Shown: positions 42,105-52,567 of the stretch, in pieces | Position numbering within the stretch: position 1 is the stretch's first letter | How the letters are laid out: each line of letters starts with the position of its first letter | Assembly (NCBI GenBank): GCA_031308135.1 | Contig: JAHLJT010009436.1 | Span: forward strand, 116,470,416-116,534,415 | Direction of reading: 5' to 3' | DNA: 64,000 nucleotides | DNA from: Acheta domesticus | Lineage: Eukaryota; Arthropoda; Insecta; Orthoptera; Gryllidae | Program-made: the position numbers and the translations under genes | The notes under the pieces: generated by a model | What the model was told of the DNA's origin: nothing | The model's input: the letters and a program-made list of their open reading frames with translations, nothing else | The model's database searches: none

Positions 42105-45100
42105 AACTAGTGGTGCTACAGAATGGAACAGACTTTCTCGTGTTAGTTTTCTATTTTCTTTGGTGTCTGCTACCTATTCTTTTCTTGTCAGCTGTCATTT
42201 ATCGCCACCAAAAATACATTTTTTTTACATTTTGTTAATTTCTCCCTTTCCTAATAGTAGAACAAAAATAATCTTTTAAATATATTAAAGAACAGCAAAA
42301 CCTTGTTCCAAATGGTTTCTTTCCAAAATTTGGAGCCGTTTTTAAGAAAGTGGAGTTAAAGTGCTAATGAAAATTCGAATTTTCAAGTTCGTTTTCACAG
42401 AAAAAGTTTTCGAAAAATATCATTTGAAGTTATTTGAAGCACTTTAACTCAGAAATACAATAGTGTTTACAAATTGAGGGAAATGTGCATATTAACGGTG
42501 TGAGAGATCTTTCAAAAAAATTTAATTTGTGTAATTTATGAAAAGACCAAAAATACCCCAAAATGAACTTTACGTCTTATCAAAGAATGCAATTAGCACT
42601 ATCCGTTCGGAAAGTTTGAATAAAAAATTTGGAGCCATTTTTTAGAAAATGGCGATTGAGGTTTCGCAAAATGCAGAATTTTAGCTAGTTTTCACAGAAA
42701 ACGATAGAGTTTTCTAGAAACTTTACTTGGCATTATTTAAAGCACAGTACTCATAAATGTAAACAAATCGCCTCTAAAGTAAATATTGACGGCGTGAGAG
42801 ACAAGTAAAAATATTTCATTTTTGTAATATTTGAAAAAACAAAAGAATCGAGGAACACGGCGTTTACGTCATATCATAGAGTACATTAGGCACTACCCTT
42901 ACCAAAAGTTTAAAGAAAAAATATGGAGCCATTTTCGAGAAAATCTGGTTTTTGTAATTTTTTTAAAAATTGGAGATATTGCACGCAATATTGCACGATA
43001 ACTACTAAAAATTTAAAAAGAATGTACATGACCTTAATGAAGGAACTAAGTTTAGAGAACAATTTTTTGAAGGAAAAATCTGTATCTTTAATTTTGTAGC
43101 TGTATGAAAAGGCAGAATAAAATCCGAAATTTTGTAATTTTCGAAAATTCAGAGATAACCGTGAGAATGGGACGTATGCCACCTTAATAAGTGTATTTTA
43201 TTCTATTCTTGCAAGAAATTTAAAGAAAAAATTGGGACGAAACAGACGGATGTTTTACTTACAATTGGTTGTTCAGTATCAAGGATCCATAAATATGAAT
43301 TCTGTCTACACCACGTGTTAGGAATTTTTTTTCTTAATTTAGCAACTGGTTTGATCCACTTTTTTGTTATCAGAGCCCGGCAATAATCTTTTGCCAAAAA
43401 TCCGCCGCTTTCTCGCAGCATTAGATAATTTCCCCTATACTACGTGTATTACTCCGTATATACGTATATATACGGGAAAGTAAAAATTGCCTGATTAGAG
43501 ATTTCAACGAAAACGAGACCTGCCCCATTCTCTTAATCGTCCTTTATGCTATCTGAAGTCTAAATTTAATCGAAAAGTTTAGTGCCATTTTTGTGAACAT
43601 TTTGAATGTCCTAGGAGCTTCATGCAAAGTATTTCCAAAATTAAAATATAGGTTTCAAATTCAAGACGCCGTGACATTAGCCAGATTGATTAGATAATAT
43701 CAATTTTGAAGAAAATCAGCTGCGCTTGCGATGTTCGCAAACACATACAAACGACAGATGTTTAGCCGTCAATCGATTTTTCGGTATCAAGATTCTGAGA
43801 ACACGTGTTAGACGAAGTTATTTACTATATATAAGGACAAGATTTGTCATCTTTTTCGTTACCAAGGCCTGGCAATAAAATTTTTTGTCTCGAAAATTCG
43901 CCGTTTTTACTTTCCCGTATACGTACGTATACACGGAGTGATATACGTAGTATAGGGAAAGTTATGTAATGCTGCGCGAAAAAATGGCCAATTTTCGGCG
44001 GAAAAAAATTAATTGCCGGGCCGTTAAAACGAATAAGTGGATAAAACCAGTTGCTAAATTCAGAAAAAAATATCCCCTAACACGTGGTGTGGTCAAAATC
44101 CATGATTTGTTGCTTCTTTATACTTAAAAATCGATTGACGGCATTCCGTCCGTCTGTCCGTCTGTCCGTCTGTCCGTCTGTGGTCAACGCTAGCGCCTAA
44201 ACCGTTCGGTCGATTTTCTTCAAAATTGATATTCCCCAGTCGATCTGATTCTAGTCGAAGCTTTGTGATTTTGAAAAAGATTCTTTAAAATTTGGGGGTA
44301 CTTTATATGAAGCCCCCCGGGGATTTTCAACATTTTCTCAAAAACGGCTCCAAATTTCTTTAAATGTCTTGTATGAATAGAGGAAAATACACTTTTTAAC
44401 ATGGCATAGCTCCGATTTTCACGTACAGCTCTGAATTTTCGAAAATTGTGAAAGTTTGAATTTTTTCGGCGTCTTTCTCCAACTACAAAATTGAAGATAG
44501 AGATTTTTCTTAAAATAAAATTTGTTTTGCATATTGAGTTCTTTAATAAAGGTCATGTAAATGTTTTTCACAATTTTGGTAGTTTTCGTGCAATATGTGC
44601 AATTTTAAAAAATTACAAAAACAAGATTTTCTCAAAAACGGCTCCAATTTTTTTTCTTTAAACTTTAGGTAGGGATAGTGGTAAATGTACTCTATCAGAT
44701 GACATAAAAGCCATATGTCTCTATCGGTTGGATTTCTTAAAAAATTACAAAAATGTAAATTTTTAACTCGTCTCTCACGTTAATATTTACATTATCGGCG
44801 ATTTTTTCACATTATTATATTTACGAGTACATATGCTTTAAATAATGTCAAGTTTCTCGAAAACACTACCGTTTTCTGTGAAAAGTAGTTCAAATTTCGG
44901 CATTTTCAGAAATGCTCAAACGCCATTTTCTCGTATATGGCTGCAATTTTTTTCTTCAAACTTTTGTAACGGATAGTGCTAATTACACTCTTTAGTACAG
45001 CGTAAAGTTTATTTTGAGTTTTTTTTCCAAAATTATATAAATGTAAATTTTTTGAAAGATCTCTCACATCTTTAATATGCACATTATCCGCAATTTGCAA

Positions 45101-46163
45101 AGATGATTATATTTGTGAGTGTATGTGCTTCAAATAACTTCAAATAAAGTATTTTGAAAACTCAAAAATTTTCTGTGAAAATGAGCTTCAAATTTCGCAT
45201 TTTTAGTAGTGCTAAAACGCCATTTTCTCTTAAACGGCACATAATTTTTAAAAGAAAATTGCCATTTACGGCTAGGTTTTTGTGTTCTTTAATATTCTAA
45301 AATTAATGTTTCTGTTCTACCAATAGGAAACCGAAAAATTAAGAAAATGACAAAAAAAATGTACTTTTGGCGATGATAGATGGTAGCTGGCAAGAAAGAG
45401 TATGTGGCAATTCCGAATATTGACAAATAAATAAATAAAATAAATACGGTCATGCTTAATTTTTTCAAAATACGAGTAGTTTTTCTTTAATTTTGTGACA
45501 AACGTAATAGGCCGCTGTAAATTTACTGCGCTTCGGACAGCTGGATGCGTCTTAAATTAGAATGTGCAATTTTGTATATTATTTCTTTCTTCGTTTCTTA
45601 TATTCGAACTTTGTTATAGACTTACACATTAATATTTCAGAAATTGTTTATTTTGAAATATTTGAAATAAGTAAAAAGAATTAATAGCTCTCAGAATAGC
45701 GACAATGCAGGGTCTGCAACAATGGAATTCACTTTGCGCTCGCGAATATCTGTGAATTAGTGTCATTGTTGTGACCTAATGGAGCTGTATGAAAAGGAGT
45801 TATAATTGTCTAATTTATGTTGATATTTGCAGGCAAATATTTAGTTTTGCACCAAATGCTGTACCATTTGTAGTGAGTAGAGAATTTGTTGCATGGTTTT
45901 AAAATACTCTTCCCTAATCATGGCCCAACGGAAGGCATTTCTATATTTTCAAGTTATCAGGCTTCTTTTTCCAATACAGGGTTACAAAACTTTTGCATTC
46001 TATTTTTGTGAAGTTGTAGAATTCACATAGTTCTGACAACACTGCAATGGAAATAGTGAGTTCCAAGCGAAGATGTTAGTAGCGCATAAAGTGCAATATT
46101 ACAGTACTGCTTAGCTGTTTCCTCTAATACGGGAAAGTAAGTGCTGTTGTAGCACCACTAGTT
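42105..46163. mobile_element. Inverted-repeat family, copy 3 (two arms, ~4 kb)
   Basis: The left terminus AACTAGTGGTGCTACAG (42105) is mirrored at the right by TGTAGCACCACTAGTT (46148-46163). The left arm 42105-43485 and right arm 43903-45430 are inverted relative to each other. For example GTGAGAGATCTTTCAAAAAA at 42500 answers TTTTTTTGAAAGATCTCTCAC at 45048, and each arm has a CACGTGTTAG / CACGTGGTG block and an AATTTTCGGCGG/CCGCCG block at its inner end. A further partial inner-arm copy (about 43680-43900) lies between. The inner junctions carry ACTTTCCCGTATA...GGGAAAGT stems (43428-43485 and 43909-43972). About 700 bp of unrelated AT-rich DNA (45431-46120, with an AAAT microsatellite at its edge) separates the right arm from the terminus. 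A (CTGTCCGT)n run is at 44146-44182. No transposase frame is seen. Confidence 0.75.
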
Positions 46164-46925
46164 TCCCTAACATTACCATACTTCCACTATACTGCGTAAG
46201 CAAAAGCGAGGAAGTAAAAACGAAGTAAATTAAATTCTACACAATCGAAACCAATCGAAATTCACACAAGTAATTACTTTAGAATTTTTGTTCCGAGATT
46301 GTTTAAATCCATATGATCAGAGACATCTTGTTTGCTAAATACTTAGAAACAAATTACCAAAGCACAAGCACTGTATCTGTTTGCATATCATGAACACTGG
46401 TTATGCAGAATCAATCTGCTTTGGAGACTATCCATAACACAGTTATAAGATGAAAACAACCGTAAAAACGTATTATCATAGATTTCTCAATTAGATCGCA
46501 TTTATTTGTATTGTGTTTGCGTAATACAAGGACTAAAATTAACTTAATCTCTAACTTGTGTTTAGCTCCGCAGTTCAGTGCAGTTAATTTCCAATCCTGA
46601 TGTGAACTCCTCGAAGATTTTTGGAAAACAATTTTGCACGCGTGAATCATGGAATTCACATTTTTTACAGACCTTCAACAAATGTTCCTACATTAAAATC
46701 AACATGCAACAATTAGGTTACAATAATAGGTATTCTCATATTATGAATATTGTTAAAAAATGTTGTATCCTAACACAAGTAATGGATATAATGAGAGAGC
46801 TTTTAAGAGCGCTTCTGGAATTTGTGGCGGATAAACAGTCTCTCGGCAGGTTTTCTCGGGGTCCTTCCCTTTTCTCCACTTTTCATTCCACCATTTCTTT
46901 ATCATCATTTACATCATTACTGCTA
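46164..46925. other. AT-rich intergenic DNA
   Basis: Nothing recognised. Confidence 0.5.
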
Positions 46926-46929
46926 ACGT

Positions 46930-47330
46930 TGCCCATCAGATCACTCATGGACCTGAATGGTTTTAGAAGTTGAAGGACCCACAAATAAATATGAGCGCCA
47001 TATGCAGGCTGATACAACATAGCCTTCGTGGCCGAGCGTGAGGTCCAATGGAGTGCATCCGTCAGCGGCCACTGAGGGGCCGGGTGCGCCCTGGCTGCGC
47101 GTCCCGAGTGCGCTTGCACTGCACGTGCCGCCGACGAGGAATCCGGCGCATTGAGGCGCAATGGCGCCCTCTGCCCGCGCGGCGGGCCTCTCAATTAATA
47201 GCTCGTGCATTGTGAGCGCGCGCATCCGAGCGGCGTAATGGCCACGACTGCCGCTTCCGGTGCGAACGCTCTCGGATTGATTAACGCCGCAGTGGTAGAT
47301 TTTCTCCCCTGACCTACTTGGCGCCTGATA
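46930..47330 (-). other. GC-rich patch with a faint ankyrin-repeat-like minus frame
   Basis: CpG-rich DNA at 47030-47300. On the minus strand near 47075-46990 one frame reads ADGCTPLDL and the neighbouring frame reads ALHWTSRSATKAML followed by YGAHIY. Taken together they echo the ankyrin pattern DGxTPLHxAxxxGHxxxVxxLLxxGAxxx with a one-base slip. This could be a decayed ankyrin exon, but it is a single short repeat and may be chance. Confidence 0.2.
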
Positions 47331-47575
47331 GGGGGCGGGAGACAAAAAATTGCTAATGAGAGATACAAACTCGATGAAATGACGGTGGTAGACGATGAAA
47401 CGCGGGACGCTGACGAATGGCAAAAAAACTAAGCGAAAAAGAGAGGAACTACGAGTTCTGCAGAACAGAAAAAAGACATGAAATAGCAAGAGAAATCTAA
47501 GGGAATAGATGTAAAGATAATTAATAAATTCTGCATAACACAAAACCTTATTTAATAACATAGCTCTTTAGAAAG

Positions 47576-47991
47576 TGTAGTATGCGGACGGCAGTTCAAA
47601 GTTGCCGCGCTAACTGCGCGGCAAAGAGCGCCGGCAGCATGTTCCCGCCTCCGGCAGCGCGCAGCACAGAGCGTCGGCATCAGGCGCGCTGAGCTTCGTC
47701 AAGCGCGCCAAGGGTGTGCTCAGAAACCAGCCACGCCTGTTACCTGGGCTCCGCGCACTGGTGAACCGGCCAATCAGGGGAAGCCGCGGGAAGCCTTGCG
47801 CGGGAGCTGGCCCAAATAAAAGGACGCCGACGGAGGATCACCGGCAGTAGAGCGCTCGGCGTGGTTTCAGCCAGATGGCATATTGTTTTTTGTATATGAA
47901 GTTTTGTGGTAACTGTACATAGCGGCCGAGTTGGCCCAGATTTTTGTAAATAAATATTCTTATGGAAAGTGAGTGTTTTTGAGTTATAACA
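47576..47991 (+). repeat. 5' LTR of the Mag-like element
   Basis: 416 bp, TG...CA. GC/CpG-rich first half, a CCAATCAGG box at about 47770, CCAAATAAAAGG near 47812 as a TATA-like site, and AATAAATATTC near 47950 as the polyadenylation region. Confidence 0.93.
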
Positions 47992-48013
47992 GTGGCGACG
48001 AGTAAAAAGGAGA

Positions 48014-49486
48014 ATGAACGCGGAACAATTTTCACAACTGATGGCGTGTCTACAGCAGCAACAGCAGCAGCAGATGGCGATGATGGTGCAGACATTGCAG
48101 CAAGCGGCAATTTCCTCACGACCGAGCAGCCCAGCCCCGCCGTTCGCAACTTACGATGCAGCAGAGGAAACCTGCGAAGAATATGTGGCCAGATTGGAGC
48201 AACATTTGTTATGCTATGATATTAAAGAGGAATCTCGTAAAAGAGCATTTTTTCTGGCCACAATCGGCGCACCGTTAAATAGGTTGTTACGTAAGTTAAG
48301 CAAGGAAGAAGAGATTTCGCAGGTGTCATACGATATACTTAAACGGCGGCTGCTAGCTCATTTTTCGAGGGAGACGCATTTAGTGGCGGCACGCTACAAG
48401 TTTTATTCATCCAGAATGAAGCCAGGCCAAACGCATGCCGATTGGGCGACGGAGTTGAAGGGTTTGGCTAAGCGTTGTGCGTTTGAATGCAACACAGAGA
48501 AATCGTATGCGGAGTCATTGATACGGGACATGTTGGTAATGCATACGCCGGAAAAAGAAGTTCGGTGGGCATTATTGCAACAAAACAACCCGTCTTTGGA
48601 AGACGCCTTAAAATTAGCAACATCGTATGAGGTAACGAAGCATACGGCGCATCAGATGACGTTAGGCGATAGAGCAGCAAGAGATGTAGAGGAAATGAGT
48701 GTACAGGAGGAAAATTGGGTAGCCAAGCCACGAAGCAGGAAGCAGCAGGAGAAGAAAAGTCCTTCCACCAGCAGAGGCAAGCTATTGAAGTCTTGTAGAC
48801 AGTGTTTTATTAGTCACGACAGGAAGGTTTGCAGATTCCTCAGAGCGGAGTGCTACAAGTGCGGTAAGAAAGGGCATATTAGAGAAGTGTGCAACAGTGG
48901 TTCTGCTGAAAACAGACGACAAGAAATGGACATCGATGAGGTGAGCGGGCACGTCAGAGAAGGACGCAGCAGTGGTTATGCCGAAAGCCAGCGGCAAGAA
49001 AGAGGCATCGATGAAGGGGATGGTGATTGTATTTATTCAGTTATGCAGTGTGATGACAAAAGTAAATTGTTTGTAAACTTGGAAATAGGTGGTAAATCTG
49101 TATTATTCCAGGTGGATACAGGTGCAGCAGCAACTCTAATAAGCATGACTACTTATGAGCAGCTGGGTTCTCCGCCTTGCGCCTCGCTGAACACAGTTTT
49201 TTATGGATATGCTAGACAGAGAATCAAGACGAAAGGTAAGATAAGCCTGCTAGCGAAATACAAAGCGATGGAAAGACAAGTAACACTGGTGGTTGTGGAC
49301 AGTCGTGATGCGGTTAACATTCTAGGAATGGATGTTTTCACAATTTTTGGATTTACGGTTCAGGACGCGTTTGTCATTCAGACTAGCGCCCTGCCAAAGG
49401 AGGTAAAGAATGTGATAGATTTGAATTCAGAAGTTTTTTCGGAGCAATTGGGAAAATGCAAATTTTTGAGGCGCATTTGCAGTTGA
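48014..49486 (+). CDS. gag: gag-protease of the Mag-like element
   Basis: The 490-codon frame starts at MNAEQFSQLM, 22 bases past the LTR and inside the usual short leader. An N-terminal Gln run (residues 14-20) precedes the Mag-type capsid region (EYVARLEQHLLCYDI, FLATIGAPLNRLLRKL, HFSRETHLVAARYKFYSSR). Residues 261-273 (CRQCFISHDRKVC) and the canonical CCHC knuckle at 280-293 (CYKCGKKGHIREVC) bind nucleic acid. The protease follows, with active site QVDTGAAATLI (Asp 368) and a later NILGMDVF block. Two near-duplicate segments follow the knuckle (GSAENRRQEMDIDE and GYAESQRQERGIDE). The frame continues into the protease-RT linker, then leaves phase and stops, overlapping the RT frame by 31 bases. 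Confidence 0.92.
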   Translation: MNAEQFSQLMACLQQQQQQQMAMMVQTLQQAAISSRPSSPAPPFATYDAAEETCEEYVARLEQHLLCYDIKEESRKRAFFLATIGAPLNRLLRKLSKEEEISQVSYDILKRRLLAHFSRETHLVAARYKFYSSRMKPGQTHADWATELKGLAKRCAFECNTEKSYAESLIRDMLVMHTPEKEVRWALLQQNNPSLEDALKLATSYEVTKHTAHQMTLGDRAARDVEEMSVQEENWVAKPRSRKQQEKKSPSTSRGKLLKSCRQCFISHDRKVCRFLRAECYKCGKKGHIREVCNSGSAENRRQEMDIDEVSGHVREGRSSGYAESQRQERGIDEGDGDCIYSVMQCDDKSKLFVNLEIGGKSVLFQVDTGAAATLISMTTYEQLGSPPCASLNTVFYGYARQRIKTKGKISLLAKYKAMERQVTLVVVDSRDAVNILGMDVFTIFGFTVQDAFVIQTSALPKEVKNVIDLNSEVFSEQLGKCKFLRRICS

Positions 49487-51279
49487 AGAAAGATGCCACC
49501 CCTAAATTTTTTAAAGCACGACCTGTTCCCCTGGCAGTGAAAGATAAAGTAAAAAAGGAAATCGACAGGTTAGTAGATTTGGACGTCTTGACCCCCGTCA
49601 GTACTAGTGCATGGGCAACTCCAGTAGTCATAGTAAAAAAGAAAGACGGTAAAATTAGAATGTGCGGAGATTTCAAGAGCACCGTTAATGCGCAACTCAT
49701 GGTAGAGCAGTTCCCCATCCCCAGAGCAGAAGAGCTTTTTCAGAAGCTAGCGGGCGGGCAGAGATTTTCAAAAATAGATTTGCGGGACGCGTATCTGCAG
49801 ATCCCGTTAGATGAAGAGTCTGCGAACTTATTGGTAATTAACACACCGTTCGGGCTTTACCGATACAACCGGTTGCCTTTCGGGGTCGCTTCAGCTGCGG
49901 CTATTTTCCAGCGCTGCCTGCATACGCTGACAGCCCAGGTGAAGGGCAGCGCCAACTACCTAGATGATATAGTGGTAACGGGCGAGTCGGAGGAGGAACA
50001 TCTACAAAACTTGAATCTCTTATTAAAGACTTTAAATGAATGGGGCCTAAGGGTTAACTTGGATAAGTGTGATTTTTTTAAAGAACAGATTACTTATCTA
50101 GGTCACGTGTTGGATAGCTCGGGGATCAGGCCAACCGGAGAAAACTCAACGGCGATTCAGCAGCTTCCGGTTCCTGTTAATTTGCAGCAGCTACAGTCAT
50201 TTCTGGGGAAGATTAATTACTATGGCAAATTTATCAAGAACATGGCGGAAATAGCAGCACCCCTCAACGCGTTGCGTAAGAAAGGCGTAAAATGGCATTG
50301 GTCGGCAGATTGTGACAAGGCATTTCGGAGGTTGAAAGAGAATTTAATGCAGGCAGTTAAATTGGAACATTTTTTGCCAGATAGAACGACTATACTAGCT
50401 GTAGATGCATCAGAATATGGTATTGGGGCAGTCCTTTCGCAGAAGGATGCTAAGGGTGTTGAGCGGCCAATTGCTTGTGTGTCAAAAACGTTGAATGTTC
50501 ACCAGAAGAATTACTCTCAGATAGAAAAAGAAGCTTTAGCAATTGTATACGGCGTGAGAAAATTCAACGAATACTTGTATGGGTCAAAGTTCATGATCAT
50601 TACTGATCATAAGCCGTTGGTGTCTTTGTTCTCGCCACACAAGCGTATCCCAGATAATACGGCGCGTAAGATGCAAAGGTGGGCGCTTTTCCTGTCTGAT
50701 TATAGTTACAGGATACTTTACAGATCTACATATCAGCATGCTAACGCAGATGCACTATCCCGTCTTCCGCAAGGGCCGGATGCAACTTTTGACTCTGAGG
50801 ACATCGCCTGTCTCCAGCTGGACCAAGCCGAAGAGGAGGCAGTATCAGGTTTTCCAGTCTCGTCATATCAAGTGGCAAAGGAAACAAAGAAGGATCCGCA
50901 GCTCAGGCAAGTGCTGTACCACGTGCAAACTGGTTGGTCCAGCGCGCATAGGCGAACCAGGGCGCTGACGGAATGGTATAAGCTCCAACACAGGCTGTCG
51001 GTTAAGGGCGGCGTATTATTACTGGCTAGCGATGAAGGAGTTAGGGTAGTGATTCCGCATAAGTTGCGACCAAAGGTATTACGCCTTTTACATGAGGGTC
51101 ATTGGGGTATAGCCAGGACAAAGCAAGCAGCCCGCCGTTATTGTTATTGGCCAGGAATAACCAAAGATATAGAGGAGATGAGCAAGCATTGCGAAGCATG
51201 CCAAACTAGTCAGGCAGCGCCGAGAGCGGATTTAAGCTCATGGCCCCAACCTGCGAGCCGTGGGACCGCATACATGTAG
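49456..51279 (+). CDS. pol: Reverse transcriptase, RNase H and N-terminal integrase of the Mag-like element
   Basis: The frame lies in the -1 phase relative to gag-protease; the given ATG is internal to the linker and may not be a start. RT motifs appear in order: KDGKIRMCGDFK, FPIPRAEELF, SKIDLRDAYLQI, then LPFGVASA and the catalytic YLDD at residues 168-171, then LGHVL. The RNase H follows (TILAVDASEYGIGAVLS near residue 316, QIEKEALAIVYG, ITDHKPLVSLF, HANADALSRLP). The integrase zinc finger starts at residue 546 (HEGHWG...CEACQ). All key residues are present. The frame leaves phase just after the zinc finger, at a CCCC run near 51243, and ends at 51279. Confidence 0.93.
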   Translation: MQIFEAHLQLKKDATPKFFKARPVPLAVKDKVKKEIDRLVDLDVLTPVSTSAWATPVVIVKKKDGKIRMCGDFKSTVNAQLMVEQFPIPRAEELFQKLAGGQRFSKIDLRDAYLQIPLDEESANLLVINTPFGLYRYNRLPFGVASAAAIFQRCLHTLTAQVKGSANYLDDIVVTGESEEEHLQNLNLLLKTLNEWGLRVNLDKCDFFKEQITYLGHVLDSSGIRPTGENSTAIQQLPVPVNLQQLQSFLGKINYYGKFIKNMAEIAAPLNALRKKGVKWHWSADCDKAFRRLKENLMQAVKLEHFLPDRTTILAVDASEYGIGAVLSQKDAKGVERPIACVSKTLNVHQKNYSQIEKEALAIVYGVRKFNEYLYGSKFMIITDHKPLVSLFSPHKRIPDNTARKMQRWALFLSDYSYRILYRSTYQHANADALSRLPQGPDATFDSEDIACLQLDQAEEEAVSGFPVSSYQVAKETKKDPQLRQVLYHVQTGWSSAHRRTRALTEWYKLQHRLSVKGGVLLLASDEGVRVVIPHKLRPKVLRLLHEGHWGIARTKQAARRYCYWPGITKDIEEMSKHCEACQTSQAAPRADLSSWPQPASRGTAYM

Positions 51280-52151
51280 ATTTTGCGGGTCCTTTCTTAG
51301 GGCATATGTGGTTGTTAGTAGTGGACGCATTGTCAAATTATCCGTACGTGATGCGCATGCAACACACAACTGCACCACATACAATAGATGCTTTGAAGAA
51401 AGTTTTCGTAACAGAAGGCCTCCCACGAGTATTGATCTCCGATAACGGCCCGCAGTTCATATCAGCGGAATTTCAAAAATTTTGTAAAAGTAGCGGGATA
51501 CAGCACATTTTGGCTCCACCGTTCCATCCTCAGTCAAATGGAGAGGTGGAAAGATTAGTGCAGACGTTCAAGTCAGCCATGCTTAAAGCAACTAGAGCGG
51601 GTGCATCAGTAGAGCAGGCGTTACTTAGCATGTTGACCACCTATAGGACGTTACCAAATATGTCAGGTAGAAGCCCCGCTCAAGTATTGCATGGTCGGCA
51701 GCCCCGTACCTTATTGTCCTTGTTATTTCCGGAAGAAGTGCCAGTGTCAACCAAAGGCGCTAAATTCAAGAGAGGAGATAAGGTACTGGTAAGAGTGTAC
51801 GGAAGTAATTGTAAGTGGCAACCAGCAATAGTAACTGCAATAAGAGGAGGCAGAGTTTACGTCCTCAGGACAGAAGATAGATCAATCTCTCGGCATCAAT
51901 CACAGATTAGGAGACGGTACTACGATTCTGTAGTAGATAAGCAACAGGCGGGGGGGGCAGCGCAGAGCAGGGCAACAGAAAGTGTAATGCGTTTTCCCTT
52001 TTCAAGCCAGCAGGAGGAGCGGCCCACACTGGATTCCGGCGCAACCATCGAGGAGCCATCTCTACAGTCGCAGCAGCGGCCGGCATTGCGGAGGAGCAAC
52101 CGACTGCGTCGTTTCACCCCCTACATCACAACTTCGGTGGGGAGGGTGTAG
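51240..52151 (+). CDS. Integrase catalytic core and C-terminal domain of the Mag-like element
   Basis: A 303-codon frame, again -1 relative to the preceding one, holds the DD35E core. The three residues are Asp 14 in HVDFAGPF, Asp 68 in LISDNGPQF, and Glu 104 in QSNGEVERLVQ, exactly 36 residues after Asp 68. YRTLPNMSGRSPAQVLHGRQPR follows, typical of Mag/K02A2.6-like integrases, then a basic C-terminal region with FKRGDKVLVRVYG (a GPY/F-position domain) and KWQPAIV. The stop codon TAG (52149-52151) lies inside the 3' LTR, which starts at 52147, so the LTR supplies the terminator. The ATG is likely fortuitous, because integrase is made as part of the polyprotein. Confidence 0.92.
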   Translation: MAPTCEPWDRIHVDFAGPFLGHMWLLVVDALSNYPYVMRMQHTTAPHTIDALKKVFVTEGLPRVLISDNGPQFISAEFQKFCKSSGIQHILAPPFHPQSNGEVERLVQTFKSAMLKATRAGASVEQALLSMLTTYRTLPNMSGRSPAQVLHGRQPRTLLSLLFPEEVPVSTKGAKFKRGDKVLVRVYGSNCKWQPAIVTAIRGGRVYVLRTEDRSISRHQSQIRRRYYDSVVDKQQAGGAAQSRATESVMRFPFSSQQEERPTLDSGATIEEPSLQSQQRPALRRSNRLRRFTPYITTSVGRV

Positions 52152-52562
52152 TATGCGGACGGCAGTTCAAAGTTGCCGCGCTAACTGCGCGGCAAAGAGC
52201 GCCGGCAGCATGTTCCCGCCTCCGGCAGCGCGCAGCACAGAGCGTCGGCATCAGGCGCGCTGAGCTTCGTCAAGCGCGCCAAGGGTGTGCTCAGAAACCA
52301 GCCACGCCTGTTACCTGGGCTCCGCGCACTGGTGAACCGGCCAATCAGGGGAAGCCGCGGGAAGCCTTGCGCGGGAGCTGGCCCAAATAAAAGGACGCCG
52401 ACGGAGGATCACCGGCAGTAGAGCGCTCGGCGTGGTTTCAGCCAGATGGCATATTGTTTTTTGTATATGAAGTTTTGTGGTAACTGTACATAGCGGCCGA
52501 GTTGGCCCAGATTTTTGTAAATAAATATTCTTATGGAAAGTGAGTGTTTTTGAGTTATAACA
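52147..52562 (+). repeat. 3' LTR of the Mag-like element
   Basis: 416 bp, identical by eye to the 5' LTR, with the GAAAG target copy directly after it. Confidence 0.93.
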
Positions 52563-52567
52563 GAAAG

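Larger units (their letters stand above)
47571..52567 (+). mobile_element. Ty3/gypsy LTR retrotransposon, Mag/K02A2.6-like, full length
   Basis: A 4987-bp element has 416-bp LTRs (47576-47991, 52147-52562) that look identical, beginning TGTAGTATGCGG and ending TTATAACA. The 5-bp target duplication is GAAAG at 47571-47575 and 52563-52567. A primer-binding-site-like TGGCGACGAGTAAAAAGG begins at 47993, two bases after the LTR, and a polypurine tract GGGGAGGG precedes the 3' LTR (52139-52146). Domain order is gag, protease, reverse transcriptase, RNase H, integrase, with no env. All catalytic motifs are visible. The coding region lies in three frames, the two changes falling at short homopolymers, so this copy is either slightly damaged, imperfectly sequenced, or uses frameshifting. 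Identical LTRs indicate very recent insertion. Confidence 0.95.

Noticed and set aside
46941..47561. 206-codon minus-strand frame
   Set aside because: It spans AT-rich and GC-rich DNA of different character. Only a faint ankyrin-like stretch is visible and that needs a frame slip.
49456..49486. Programmed -1 frameshift at a canonical slippery site
   Set aside because: No X XXY YYZ heptamer stands in the gag phase here, and the break lies in the protease-RT linker rather than at a usual recoding position.
52139..52151. env gene or third gene downstream of pol
   Set aside because: The integrase frame runs directly into the 3' LTR, leaving no room for env.
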